Source of the DNA: Actinomycetota bacterium
Lineage (GTDB): Bacteria; Actinomycetota; Actinomycetes; Nanopelagicales; Nanopelagicaceae
NCBI GenBank assembly: GCA_947371865.1
Contig: CANBRH010000012.1
Coordinates: forward strand, 1-26,967
Length of the DNA stretch: 26,967 bases
Reading direction: 5' to 3'
The translations under genes and the position numbers were made by a program. The notes below the pieces were generated by a model. It was not told where the DNA came from. It saw only the letters and a list, made by a program, of their open reading frames with translations, and did not search any database. Shown here one piece after another: positions 15,311 through 23,421 of the stretch. Within the stretch, counting starts at the first letter, position 1. Each line of letters starts with the position of its first letter.

Positions 15311-16405
15311 TCAGTTTTGGGCGACTGCTAAGTACCCCGGTTTCACGATCTCTTCAATGATGGCCAAGCGCTCTTCGAAGGGGATAAATGCGCTTTTGAG
15401 AGCATTTATAGTGACGCGCTGAAGATCCAAAAGCGTCCAATCAAAAGCTTTCACGACTTCGTTCATCTCATGTGTCATCGAAGTCCGGCTCATCAAACGA
15501 TTATCCGTATTGATAGTGACGCGAAAACGCATTTTGGCCAACGCGCCGATCGGGTGAGTCCCGATCGAAGATGCTGCGCCCGTTTGTAAATTTGAAGATG
15601 GGCAAAGCTCTAACGGAATTCGGCGATCGCGTACATATGAAGCCAATCGACCCAATTGTGGAACTGGTCCAGAAAGATCAATATCCTCAATGATGCGCAC
15701 GCCATGACCGAGACGTTCAGCGCCACACATTTGAATCGCTTGCCAAATAGAAGGAAGTCCAAAGGCTTCACCAGCGTGAATGGTGAAATGCGCATTCTCT
15801 TGGCGTAGGTAATCAAAAGCTTCCTGCTGTTTGGTAGGAGGAAAGCCATCTTCAGGCCCGGCTATATCAAAACCCACCACTCCGCGGTCGCGGAACTCAA
15901 CTACTTTTTCTGCAATAAGTTGAGCATGATCGTTCTGGCGGAGAGCGCACAATAATTGCTCGACACGAATGTTCATGCCTTCTTCACGAGCGATAGCCAT
16001 TCCTTGACGGTAACCCTCGGTCGTAGCTTCGATAACGTGATTGAGAGAAAGACCTTCACGGGTGAAAAGTTCGGGGGCGCCACGAACTTCGGCATAGACC
16101 ACGCCATCTCGGGCCAGATCAATTGCACATTCACGAGCAACGCGAATGATGGATTCCTCCGTTTGCATAACAGCAATCGTGTGATCAAAAGTTTCAAGAT
16201 ATCTCACTAAAGAACCGGAGTCGCACGCTTCCTGGAACCACGTTGCAAGTTCAATAGGGTCGTGGGTGGGCAATGCCTGGTATCCGATAGATTCGGCGAT
16301 TTCGATAATAGTTTCAGGACGTAGGCCGCCATCGAGATGGTCGTGCAAGAGCGCCTTGGGCACTTTCTTAATTTGTTCTAGCGTGGGAATGGAATTTAGC
16401 GACAT
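15311..16405 (-). CDS. add: Adenosine deaminase
   Basis: Adenosine and deoxyadenosine are deaminated to inosine and deoxyinosine. The 364-residue amidohydrolase has the zinc motif LLHDHLDGG (His21 and His23), FTIHAGEAFG, the catalytic-histidine region RLGHGVRI, ELCPSSNLQTG and VTINTDNRLMS, the last bearing the zinc-ligand Asp. I start it at ATG 16405, 1 nt after the deoA stop, with GAAGG 5 nt upstream; the frame extends to TTG 16429 without support. It is last in the minus-strand nupO-nupP-nupQ-cdd-deoA-add operon and its stop lies 2 nt from the end of the convergent operon, leaving no room for an intergenic terminator. Its inosine product is the substrate of PunA encoded by that facing operon. 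Confidence 0.94.
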   Translation of the reverse strand: MSLNSIPTLEQIKKVPKALLHDHLDGGLRPETIIEIAESIGYQALPTHDPIELATWFQEACDSGSLVRYLETFDHTIAVMQTEESIIRVARECAIDLARDGVVYAEVRGAPELFTREGLSLNHVIEATTEGYRQGMAIAREEGMNIRVEQLLCALRQNDHAQLIAEKVVEFRDRGVVGFDIAGPEDGFPPTKQQEAFDYLRQENAHFTIHAGEAFGLPSIWQAIQMCGAERLGHGVRIIEDIDLSGPVPQLGRLASYVRDRRIPLELCPSSNLQTGAASSIGTHPIGALAKMRFRVTINTDNRLMSRTSMTHEMNEVVKAFDWTLLDLQRVTINALKSAFIPFEERLAIIEEIVKPGYLAVAQN

Positions 16406-16406
16406 C

Positions 16407-17702
16407 TCAACCTTCAATTCGATCAACAATAAGTGGCAGGCGTTCTACTTTTTCACCGGTATTACTGATGCGAACCGCACCTTCGAGTGCTTCCAGAGCA
16501 CGTTCAAAACGATCTGATTCATCAGTATGTAAGGTGAATATTTTTTGACCAGCCTTCACCATCTCGCCTGGTTTGGCGTGCATGTCAATGCCAGCACCTG
16601 CTTGAACTTTCTCGCCTTGACGAGATCTGCCAGCACCTAATCGCCAAGCGGCGACGCCAACCTTCATTGCATCCATAGCGATGAGTTCACCATCGCTTTC
16701 GGCCACCACCTCGTGGTTTTCGGTGGCGACCGGAAGCGGGGCATCCGGATTTCCGCCTTGGGCCGAGATCATGCGGCGCCAATGATCCATGGCTTGGCCA
16801 TTCTTTAAGGCATCGGCGGGATCCAGGGTTGCTTTGACACCCGCCGCCTGCAGCATTTCACGGGCCAAAATGACGGTGAGTTCGACGATATCGGCCGGTC
16901 CCCCGCCTGCCAGGACTTCCACCGATTCTCGTACTTCCAGAGCATTTCCAGCCGTGCGTCCCAGCGGAACATCCATAGCCGTGACTAGCGCCAAAGTCTT
17001 CACGCCTGCTCGGGTCCCAAGCTCGACCATGGTGCGCGCTAGTTGGCGAGCTCGTTCTGGGTCGCTCATGAAGGCACCTGAGCCGGTTTTAACGTCTAAA
17101 ACCAGGGCGCCTGTGCCTTCGGCAATCTTTTTGCTCATGATGGAGGAGGCGATCAAAGGAATGGCTTCGACCGTGGCAGTGACATCACGCAAGGCATAGA
17201 GCTTCTTATCGGCCGGAGCCAGCCCAGCGCCAGCGGCGCAGATGACAGCGCCAGTGTCCTGGAGAACCTTCAACATCTCGGCGTTGGAGAGGCTGGCCCG
17301 CCAGCCGGGAATGGATTCCAACTTATCCAGGGTGCCGCCAGTATGGCCCAACCCGCGGCCCGAAAGCTGCGGTACGGCTGCTCCGCAGGCAGCGACTAGT
17401 GGCGCCAACGGCAAGGTGATCTTGTCGCCAACTCCACCCGTGGAATGTTTGTCGACGGTCGGCCGATCTAGCGCCGACCACTCCATGCGCTCGCCACTAT
17501 TGATCATGGCATCGGTCCATCTGGAAATCTCTCGCGAATTCATGCCGTTGAGCAAGATCGCCATGAGGAGTGCCGACATCTGCTCATCCGCGACTACGCC
17601 ACGGGTATATGCATCAACAACCCAATCAATCTGTTCATTGGAAAGTTCGTGCTTGTCACGTTTTGCGGCAATAACTTCAACAGCGGCAAATAATTCAGCC
17701 AT
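16407..17702 (-). CDS. deoA: Thymidine / pyrimidine-nucleoside phosphorylase
   Basis: The enzyme releases thymine or uracil from (deoxy)nucleosides by phosphorolysis, producing (deoxy)ribose-1-phosphate. The 431-residue protein has the family II phosphorylase signature DKHSTGGVGDK followed by SGRGLGHTGGTLDKLESIPG, then LYALRDVTATVEAIPLIASSIMSKKIAEG, and VLDVKTGSGAFM. The C-terminal barrel-sandwich domain begins near VVAESDGELIAMD. No uridine phosphorylase gene is in the window, and Cdd makes uridine as well as deoxyuridine, so a broad pyrimidine phosphorylase is plausible; sequence alone does not settle thymidine-only versus broad use. ATG 17702 overlaps the end of cdd by 8 nt, with AGGAG upstream; add begins 1 nt after its stop. 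Confidence 0.94.
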   Translation of the reverse strand: MAELFAAVEVIAAKRDKHELSNEQIDWVVDAYTRGVVADEQMSALLMAILLNGMNSREISRWTDAMINSGERMEWSALDRPTVDKHSTGGVGDKITLPLAPLVAACGAAVPQLSGRGLGHTGGTLDKLESIPGWRASLSNAEMLKVLQDTGAVICAAGAGLAPADKKLYALRDVTATVEAIPLIASSIMSKKIAEGTGALVLDVKTGSGAFMSDPERARQLARTMVELGTRAGVKTLALVTAMDVPLGRTAGNALEVRESVEVLAGGGPADIVELTVILAREMLQAAGVKATLDPADALKNGQAMDHWRRMISAQGGNPDAPLPVATENHEVVAESDGELIAMDAMKVGVAAWRLGAGRSRQGEKVQAGAGIDMHAKPGEMVKAGQKIFTLHTDESDRFERALEALEGAVRISNTGEKVERLPLIVDRIEG

Positions 17703-18099
17703 GGGGATGGACTCCTAAATCTTCTGGGCCAAATGCCCAAGGCAAAAGTGTGGACATGGGGGTAGGTCCATCTGGGGTCATAAAAAGCAAATTATTTCCG
17801 CCGTGTTCAAAGAGCAATTGGCGACAGCGTCCACAAGGCGAAAGGAAATTTCCAGCTGCGTCTACACATACAGCCGCGATCAATCGTCCACCACCTGAAG
17901 ATGTCAGATGAGAGATGAGCCCACATTCGGCGCAGAGGCCCAATCCATAACTGGCATTTTCGACATTGCAACCTTCGACAATGCGACCATCATCAACTAG
18001 CGCTGCAACACCGACTGGAAAATTCGAATAGGGCGCATACGCCTTCTTCATGATTGATTTCGCGCGATCGTGAAGAAGATCCCAATCGATCTCACTCAT
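17695..18099 (-). CDS. cdd: Cytidine deaminase
   Basis: Cdd converts cytidine and deoxycytidine to uridine and deoxyuridine. The 134-residue protein is the short tetrameric type with three cysteine zinc ligands: Cys56 in LCAECG (with Glu58 as the proton shuttle), and Cys89 and Cys92 in SPCGRCRQ. The substrate-binding NVENASYG (45-52) and N-terminal YAPYSNFPVG are also present. It starts in an ATGA overlap with the permease gene and overlaps deoA by 8 nt, a strict operon order in which transport, deamination and phosphorolysis follow each other. Confidence 0.95.
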   Translation of the reverse strand: MSEIDWDLLHDRAKSIMKKAYAPYSNFPVGVAALVDDGRIVEGCNVENASYGLGLCAECGLISHLTSSGGGRLIAAVCVDAAGNFLSPCGRCRQLLFEHGGNNLLFMTPDGPTPMSTLLPWAFGPEDLGVHPHG

Positions 18100-19355
18100 T
18101 TAGATTCGCCACGGTGGTAAGCCACGCCGTCGGCCGCGGGAGCACGAACTCGACCCACAAAACCAGTGACAGCAATAATGGTTGCGACATATGGGGCCAT
18201 CAACATAAATTCACTCGGAATAGGTGTACCCGTAATAGAGAGCACTCCCTGCAAGTTATCTGCAAAACCGAAGAGCAATGCCGCGGCGACCGCCCCAAGT
18301 GGCGACCATCGACCAAAGATCAACGCCGCCAAGGCAATAAAGCCCTTGCCAGCGGTCATCTCTTTGCCAAACGATCCAACTGCACCTACCGTGAAATAAG
18401 CCCCGCCCAAACCAGCAACTAATCCAGCAATGATGACGTTTCTAAATCGCATCGCATTGACATTAATTCCGACGCTGTCGGCTGCAGTTGGATGCTCACC
18501 AATTGCACGTGTGCGTAATCCCCAGCGAGTTTTGAAGAGCGAAAGATGAATCAATGCAACCACGACATACATCAAATAAACAATGATGGTTTGATTAAAG
18601 AAAATAGGTCCTAAAATCGGAATCTTCCACAGAATAGGAATCCTGATGGGTGAAAGAATCGGACCGGAGTTCCAGGTATTTTGGTAAGGAATCAATAATC
18701 GCTTGTACAAGAAGTCGGTAATTCCGATGACTAAGACATTAAGAACGAAGCCCAAAATGACCTGATCAATGGAGAACTTGATGGCAAAAGTTGCTAGCAA
18801 GAGTGAAATAAGTGCTCCGGCGAGAGGGGCAACCAAGAGTCCGAAGGTTGTGCTGTGCGTAAGGCTTGCGACTACGCCCGAAGCAAATGCTCCGGCGAGA
18901 AGTTGACCTTCGATCGCGATATTGATGACACCAGAACGTTCGCTGAGAACTCCTGCCATCGAACCAAAAATCAATGGAACTGATAGCAAAAGTGCGCCTT
19001 GAAGGAGCCCAGTAAACGGAATGAACTTTCCACTAGCGGCCCAACAAAGGAATGACATCAAAAGCCCAAAACCTGTTATCCCGCTAGCTAATCGAATAGT
19101 GGTGCGGCGCCGAAAATTCCAATAGGCCAAACCGGATCCAATTAACGCAATCAGACTGAAGATGAGTGAGCCATGCTTTGCATTTATTACCCACTGATGG
19201 AGTGCAATCCACTCCTGATCCAATACGAATCCAAAGGTGACGGGCTCGCTCGATTTCGCTAAGAATGCGAATTGAAGTAACGAACCTAAAGAAAGTACGA
19301 ACATGACGATAACGCCGCGAAAGCGACGACGTTCAGCTGCAGATAAGTTTTCCAT
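18096..19355 (-). CDS. nupQ: Nucleoside ABC transporter permease (NupQ-like)
   Basis: The protein has 419 residues and about ten hydrophobic segments, of the branched-chain amino acid permease-like superfamily. The segment RSGVINIAIEGQLLAGAFASG is the loop before the transport core typical of the NupQ/YufQ subgroup; VGINVNAMRFRNVIIAGLVAGLGGA and GKGFIALAALIFGRW follow. There is an N-terminal extension with three to four membrane segments before the core. With NupP and NupO it forms the importer for purine and pyrimidine nucleosides captured by the BMP protein. The ATG starts right after the nupP stop and its own stop overlaps the cdd start (ATGA). Membership in this importer class is strong; specificity is inferred from the co-operonic catabolic genes. 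Confidence 0.9.
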   Translation of the reverse strand: MENLSAAERRRFRGVIVMFVLSLGSLLQFAFLAKSSEPVTFGFVLDQEWIALHQWVINAKHGSLIFSLIALIGSGLAYWNFRRRTTIRLASGITGFGLLMSFLCWAASGKFIPFTGLLQGALLLSVPLIFGSMAGVLSERSGVINIAIEGQLLAGAFASGVVASLTHSTTFGLLVAPLAGALISLLLATFAIKFSIDQVILGFVLNVLVIGITDFLYKRLLIPYQNTWNSGPILSPIRIPILWKIPILGPIFFNQTIIVYLMYVVVALIHLSLFKTRWGLRTRAIGEHPTAADSVGINVNAMRFRNVIIAGLVAGLGGAYFTVGAVGSFGKEMTAGKGFIALAALIFGRWSPLGAVAAALLFGFADNLQGVLSITGTPIPSEFMLMAPYVATIIAVTGFVGRVRAPAADGVAYHRGESK

Positions 19356-20525
19356 TTACCCATTCCATCCTTTGGAAACTATTCCGCCCGTAACTTTCAA
19401 GCCCTTAAACCGGAAGATTGCACGAACTAGAGTTGGCGCTGCGATAAAGAGAACCACTAGGGCTTGAATCACCAAGACAATGTCGATAGGCGTCGAAGTG
19501 TTTGCTTGCATAGTGAGTCCGCCGGCGCGGAGGGCGCCGAACAATAATGAAGCCATCGCTGTGCCCAGTGGTTGCGCGCGTCCAAGCAAGGCCACTGTGA
19601 TCGCATCGAACCCAAACGAACCAGCAGTACCCGCAGTTAATGAATAGTCGCTACCAAGTACGTGTACGGCTCCCCCAAGCCCGGCCAGCGCCCCACAAAT
19701 AACCATCGCCGAGGTCATAACAAACGGAACCGATATGCCTGCGGTCTTCGCGGCTGCGGTGTTGGCCCCAACTGCGCGGAAACGAAAACCCCAAGTACTT
19801 CGCGAGAGCAACCACCAGACAAATACTGCGGCAACGATCGCGACCAAAATTCCAGCGTTGACTCGCATCTCGGCGCCCGCGATATGGGGCAAACGTGCAT
19901 TTCCATTGACCGCCGGAGCAATCGGATCTTTGCGACCTTTCTGCAAGAACGCCGTCGTGCTCAAGAGCCAAAGGAGGAAGTAGGAAGCCACATAGTTGAG
20001 CATGATGGTCACAATTACTTCGTGTGCTCCGGTCCTTGCCTTGAGAAGCCCAACGAGTCCACCATAAAGGCCAGCTAAAACCATTCCTGCAAGCATGGCA
20101 ATCAAGACGTGAAGAATGGGTGGCAAGTCATAATGAAATCCAACATAGGAAGCGCCAATTGCTCCGAAGATAAATTGTCCTTGCGCTCCAATGTTAAACA
20201 GGCCGGCGCGGAAGGCTAGGGCCACCGATAAACCCGTCAAGATGAGAGGTGCCGCTGAAACCATGGTTTCGGAGAGTGGATAGAAACCTTGTAGTAGCCC
20301 ATGACCTCTGGCCAAATTTGGGTCGTAAACAGAACCTTGGAAGAGCGCAAGGTAGGCGTTGCCGGCAGAGGCAAGTGCAGCCTTTAGGGTCTTAAGTGGC
20401 GAACCAGCATTGAGAACTACCGAATCTGAAAAAGCTATAAGTAGACCACCAAAAAACAGCGCCAGAACGAATGCGAGTGCGGGAAGCGCGACGGGTTGGA
20501 AAATGGACTTCTTCATTTTTTTCAT
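19356..20525 (-). CDS. nupP: Nucleoside ABC transporter permease (NupP-like)
   Basis: The first permease of the importer, 389 residues with about nine hydrophobic segments. Landmarks are AFRAGLFNIGAQGQFIFGAIGA, the ATPase-contact loop region RTGAHEVIVTIMLNYVASY, WGFRFRAVGANTAAAKTAGI, and AGSFGFDAITVALLGRAQPLG. These match NupP/YufP, the partner of NupQ/YufQ. The ATG lies in an ATGA overlap with nupO, with GAAGAG nearby; a second ATG three codons on is an alternative. It is followed directly by nupQ. The two permeases are paralogues, as usual in this transporter class, and would form the heterodimeric membrane channel. Confidence 0.9.
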   Translation of the reverse strand: MKKMKKSIFQPVALPALAFVLALFFGGLLIAFSDSVVLNAGSPLKTLKAALASAGNAYLALFQGSVYDPNLARGHGLLQGFYPLSETMVSAAPLILTGLSVALAFRAGLFNIGAQGQFIFGAIGASYVGFHYDLPPILHVLIAMLAGMVLAGLYGGLVGLLKARTGAHEVIVTIMLNYVASYFLLWLLSTTAFLQKGRKDPIAPAVNGNARLPHIAGAEMRVNAGILVAIVAAVFVWWLLSRSTWGFRFRAVGANTAAAKTAGISVPFVMTSAMVICGALAGLGGAVHVLGSDYSLTAGTAGSFGFDAITVALLGRAQPLGTAMASLLFGALRAGGLTMQANTSTPIDIVLVIQALVVLFIAAPTLVRAIFRFKGLKVTGGIVSKGWNG

Positions 20526-22048
20526 GCGCTCTTCGTATCTCCTACCTTGTTATTGACGACTCCCGCCATCAAAAGACCGAGCTCCTCGCGTGTCACGGTA
20601 TTTGGAACCACTGCCAATATTTCACCGCGATACATCACTGCGATTCGATCGGCCAGGGCTAATACTTCGTCGAGTTCGGTACTAAAAAGCATGACGGCTC
20701 GGCCAGCATCGCGTTCAGCCAATATCCGCTCATGAACAAATTCAATGGAACCGACGTCTAAACCGCGGGTTGGTTGCGAAGCAACAAGAACTCGGACCGG
20801 CCGCGATAATTCACGAGCAAGGACGACCTTCTGTTTGTTTCCTCCTGAAAGTGATGAAACCGGATCGGAGACTGATTGAATGCGAATATCGAATTCAGTC
20901 ACTCTTTTTTGGGCTTCGCTTGCCACAACCGAAGGGAAAAGCGAGACGCCTTTTGCAAATGGTGGCAAATCATGCAAATCGAGAATTAAATTTTCGGCAA
21001 TGGAAAAAGAACTAATGAGTCCATCGAGTTCACGGGACTCGGGAACGAATGCAATTCCATGATGTAAAGCTTGGCGAACCGATTCGCCAATAATCTCTTC
21101 ACCTTCAATAGTGATAGAGCCTTCAATATGTGGCTCGAGATTTACCATTGCCCTGGCCAACTCCGATTGACCATTTCCTTGAACTCCGGCTATCGCTACT
21201 ACTTCACCTGCATGAACTTCTAAATTTACGCTCTTGACTATGGGGCGGCCGGTGCTGTCCTTGATAACAAGGTTTTTAATAGAGAGCAAAGTTTGACCAA
21301 TTGAATGGGCGCCCTTATCTGGATTGAGTTGGACGGGGCGACCCACCATGAGAGAAGCAAGCTCTTCTTGGCTCTCTGATGGACTAGCTGTGCCGACAAC
21401 TTTTCCTCGGCGAATGATAGTGATGCGATCTGCGGCTGCTTTAACTTCCCGAAGCTTGTGGGTAATGAAGATTATTGACGTGCCTTTTGCCTTGAGATTT
21501 TTCATAATGTTAAGAAGTTCGTCAGTCTCCTGGGGAGTTAACACCGCAGTCGGTTCATCCAAAATCAGGACTTTCGCGTCATAGATAAGTGCGCGAATGA
21601 TTTCTACTCGCTGTTGAACGCCAACTGGGAGATTTTCGACAATTGCATCGGGATCTACTTCAAAATTGAATTCATCGGATACGCGCTTGATGGCTGCTTT
21701 TGCATCCGCTAGGTCCAGAATTCCTGGTCCTTTGATCTTTTCGTGCCCTAGAACAATATTTTCGGCCACGGAAAACACAGGGACCAACATGAAGTGCTGG
21801 TGCACCATGCCAATTCCAGCTTCGAGAGCATCGCTGGGTTGGTTGATATTTTTGATCTGGCCATCTACCAAAATTTCGCCGGCGTCAGCTTTTAATAAGC
21901 CATAGACGATATTCATGAGCGTGGATTTTCCCGCACCATTTTCGCCGAGGATTGCGTGGATTTCTCCGGTTTCGACCTTGAGATCAATCGAGTCGTTTGC
22001 AACTAATGCACCAAAACTCTTTGTGATACCGCGTAATTCCAGCGACAC
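20522..22048 (-). CDS. nupO: Nucleoside ABC transporter ATPase, two ABC domains (NupO-like)
   Basis: A 508-residue tandem ATPase. The first domain has Walker A GENGAGKST (Lys41), a signature LPVGVQQRVEI (140-150) and Walker B LILDEPTAVL. The second has a degenerate Walker A GVQGNGQSE, an intact signature LSGGNKQKVVLARE and VLVASQPTRGLDVGS in place of Walker B. This asymmetric layout, with one catalytic and one degenerate site, is normal for the NupO and sugar ABC classes. The GTG start at 22048 is preceded by AGAGGA at about 4 nt. It is first in the operon nupO-nupP-nupQ-cdd-deoA-add. A candidate -10 box lies at 22086-22091, just downstream of the terminator that ends the binding-protein transcript. 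Confidence 0.94.
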   Translation of the reverse strand: MSLELRGITKSFGALVANDSIDLKVETGEIHAILGENGAGKSTLMNIVYGLLKADAGEILVDGQIKNINQPSDALEAGIGMVHQHFMLVPVFSVAENIVLGHEKIKGPGILDLADAKAAIKRVSDEFNFEVDPDAIVENLPVGVQQRVEIIRALIYDAKVLILDEPTAVLTPQETDELLNIMKNLKAKGTSIIFITHKLREVKAAADRITIIRRGKVVGTASPSESQEELASLMVGRPVQLNPDKGAHSIGQTLLSIKNLVIKDSTGRPIVKSVNLEVHAGEVVAIAGVQGNGQSELARAMVNLEPHIEGSITIEGEEIIGESVRQALHHGIAFVPESRELDGLISSFSIAENLILDLHDLPPFAKGVSLFPSVVASEAQKRVTEFDIRIQSVSDPVSSLSGGNKQKVVLARELSRPVRVLVASQPTRGLDVGSIEFVHERILAERDAGRAVMLFSTELDEVLALADRIAVMYRGEILAVVPNTVTREELGLLMAGVVNNKVGDTKSA

Positions 22049-22085
22049 GATTTCCTCTCGTCAACACCGACAATTCAACAAAACT

Positions 22086-22091
22086 ATCTTA
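22086..22091 (-). promoter_or_regulatory. Candidate -10 box TAAGAT for nupO operon
   Basis: On the minus strand TAAGAT lies between the terminator and the nupO GTG, placing a start about 30 nt upstream of the gene, with the AGAGGA ribosome site in between. No convincing -35 is seen. Read-through of the terminator is the alternative source of nupO transcripts. Confidence 0.35.
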
Positions 22092-22106
22092 ATCCCAATT
22101 CCAGAT

Positions 22107-22146
22107 AAAAAAACTGCGGGAACCTTGTGTAGGTCCCCGCAGTTTT
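22107..22146 (-). terminator. Rho-independent terminator after BMP gene
   Basis: Reading the minus strand, AAAACTGCGGGGACC (22146-22132) pairs with GGTTCCCGCAGTTTT (22124-22110) across a 7-nt loop. The stem has one mismatch (22121/22135) and is followed by a run of seven T. It lies just downstream of the BMP binding-protein stop and before nupO, so it should end most binding-protein transcripts and lower expression of the importer operon relative to the binding protein. Confidence 0.9.
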
Positions 22147-22167
22147 GAATTACTGAGTTTGTGCTTT

Positions 22168-23235
22168 TTACTTTGTGACGTCGATGGTGCCTGCGCTAAT
22201 GGCAGTACCAAGTGCACGAACTTCACGCTGTAGGACTGCAGAAACCTTGGTGGCCAAGGAATGGTATCCGGCAAGACCGGTTCCCTTGTTTGCCAAAGTT
22301 CCAACGTAAGTAGTGTTGCTGAACTTACCCTTTGCGGTATCAGTGATTACTGAAGTAACAGATACGCCGACACCCTTAAGCACTGAAGTCAAGAGAACTG
22401 ACTTGTACTGAGGAGCCTGGACGAAACCATCTGAGTCAACCCAGATTGTTACTGACTTGTGTGAAGCCATTGAGTTACCTGCAGTTGCGCCACCAAGTCC
22501 ACCGGCAACAGGGAAGATTACATCTGCACCTTGTTGCTCGAAGTTCTTGGAGATCTGAAGAGCTTTAGCTTGATCGGAGAAGCCGCCGACGAAGGTACCG
22601 TCTTGCTTAGCGGTATCCCATCCGAGAACTTCAACCTTCTTGCTCTTGACCTTGTTGTAGTAAGCAACGCCACGTGCAAAGCCATCCATGTAGATAGTGA
22701 CTGGTGGGATGTTAAGTCCGCCATAGGTTGCAACCTTTGCGGTCTTGGAGAATCCAGCAGCAAGGTATCCAGCTTGGAATGCAGATTGGTTGGTACCAAA
22801 GGTCAGACCCTTGAGGTTTGCAATCGCAGTTCCTGGGTACTGATCGCCCTTTGCGCCGTGGTCCATACCGTCTTGATCAACGATAGCGAACTTGGTGCCT
22901 GGGTTTGCCTTTGCAGCATCAACAATTGCGCCGTTGATCAAGAATCCAACGCCAACAATGATTGTGCACTTCTGGTCGACAAGCTTCTTAATGTTTGGTG
23001 CGTAGTCAGCATCGCTGGTTGCAGCCAAGTATGAAACATCTGCAACGCTCTTTGCTGCTTGTGCGCCCGCCCATGCTGATGCGTTGAATGACTTGTCATC
23101 AACACCACCAGTATCTAGAGCAAGGCAAGCCTTGATTTTTGCCTTTGCGGCAGCCATCGAAGAAGGTGCAACGGCTACGGATGTAACCATGGTTGCAGCA
23201 GCTACGAGGGTGATGACTTTGAATGTCTTCTTCAA
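22168..23235 (-). CDS. bmpA: BMP-family nucleoside-binding protein, exported
   Basis: The substrate-binding protein of the NupOPQ importer. The mature part shows the BMP fold: KACLALDTGGVDDKSFNASAW at the start, TIIVGVGFLINGAIVDAA, FGTNQSAFQAGYLAAGFSKT, VATYGGLNIPPVTIYMDGF, QGADVIFPVAGGLG and TIWVDSDG. The DDKSFN and GGLN segments line the nucleoside site in relatives. I start it at TTG 23235 because GGGAGG lies 4 nt upstream and a signal peptide begins right there (MKKTFKVITLVAAATMVTSV, cut after SSMAAA); upstream in-frame codons add an unlikely hydrophilic tail. Unusually, there is no lipobox cysteine, so it would not be a lipoprotein. Most lysines are AAG, suggesting strong expression. A terminator follows its stop. 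Confidence 0.9.
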   Translation of the reverse strand: MKKTFKVITLVAAATMVTSVAVAPSSMAAAKAKIKACLALDTGGVDDKSFNASAWAGAQAAKSVADVSYLAATSDADYAPNIKKLVDQKCTIIVGVGFLINGAIVDAAKANPGTKFAIVDQDGMDHGAKGDQYPGTAIANLKGLTFGTNQSAFQAGYLAAGFSKTAKVATYGGLNIPPVTIYMDGFARGVAYYNKVKSKKVEVLGWDTAKQDGTFVGGFSDQAKALQISKNFEQQGADVIFPVAGGLGGATAGNSMASHKSVTIWVDSDGFVQAPQYKSVLLTSVLKGVGVSVTSVITDTAKGKFSNTTYVGTLANKGTGLAGYHSLATKVSAVLQREVRALGTAISAGTIDVTK

Positions 23236-23238
23236 GAT

Positions 23239-23245
23239 TCCTCCC
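23239..23245 (-). promoter_or_regulatory. Strong ribosome site deciding TTG start of bmpA
   Basis: GGGAGGA on the minus strand lies immediately upstream of TTG 23235 (GGAGG core 4 nt away). It fixes the start of the binding-protein gene at a rare TTG codon. Confidence 0.8.
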
Positions 23246-23287
23246 GAGGGTCCCCAGCGAAATGTGGGGGGTTGTTGTAGTGGGTAC

Positions 23288-23293
23288 TTTATA
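23288..23293 (-). promoter_or_regulatory. -10 box TATAAA for bmpA
   Basis: On the minus strand TATAAA would start transcription near 23281, giving a leader of about 46 nt that includes a short C/G hairpin (23252-23256 with 23265-23269) and the ribosome site. No good -35 was found at 16-18 nt. A second candidate, TATAGT at 23394-23399, would give a leader near 150 nt. Confidence 0.45.
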
Positions 23294-23393
23294 GGGATTT
23301 TGCCCAAACGCATTACCTGTGAACGCTCAGAAACCGATTGAGATCGATGAAAAATGAGTATTAACTCTCAGGAATCCAAAACCCTCAACCTTG

Positions 23394-23399
23394 ACTATA
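23394..23399 (-). promoter_or_regulatory. Second candidate -10 box TATAGT upstream of bmpA
   Basis: TATAGT on the minus strand is a close match to the -10 consensus and lies just after the stop of the second BMP gene. It has no recognisable -35. It would drive bmpA with a long leader. The rest of the 186-nt gap 23236-23421 shows no gene. Confidence 0.35.
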
Positions 23400-23421
23400 A
23401 AGTTTTGAAAGTAGTAACGGA

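Noticed and set aside
20522..21300. Degenerate Walker A and B motifs in the second ABC domain of NupO
   Set aside because: One degenerate nucleotide site is usual in tandem ATPases of the NupO and sugar-importer classes, so it is not evidence of decay.
22110..22146. The hairpin after bmpA as a terminator for plus-strand transcription
   Set aside because: No plus-strand gene ends there and only four T follow the stem in that direction; the seven-T run is on the minus-strand side.
23236..23313. Longer bmpA start encoding about 26 extra residues
   Set aside because: The added residues are hydrophilic and proline-rich, would precede the signal peptide, and cover the -10 box and the ribosome site.
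23236..23421. A purine riboswitch or other known RNA in the gap before bmpA
   Set aside because: I see no three-way-junction pattern or conserved purine riboswitch core; only a small C/G hairpin is present.
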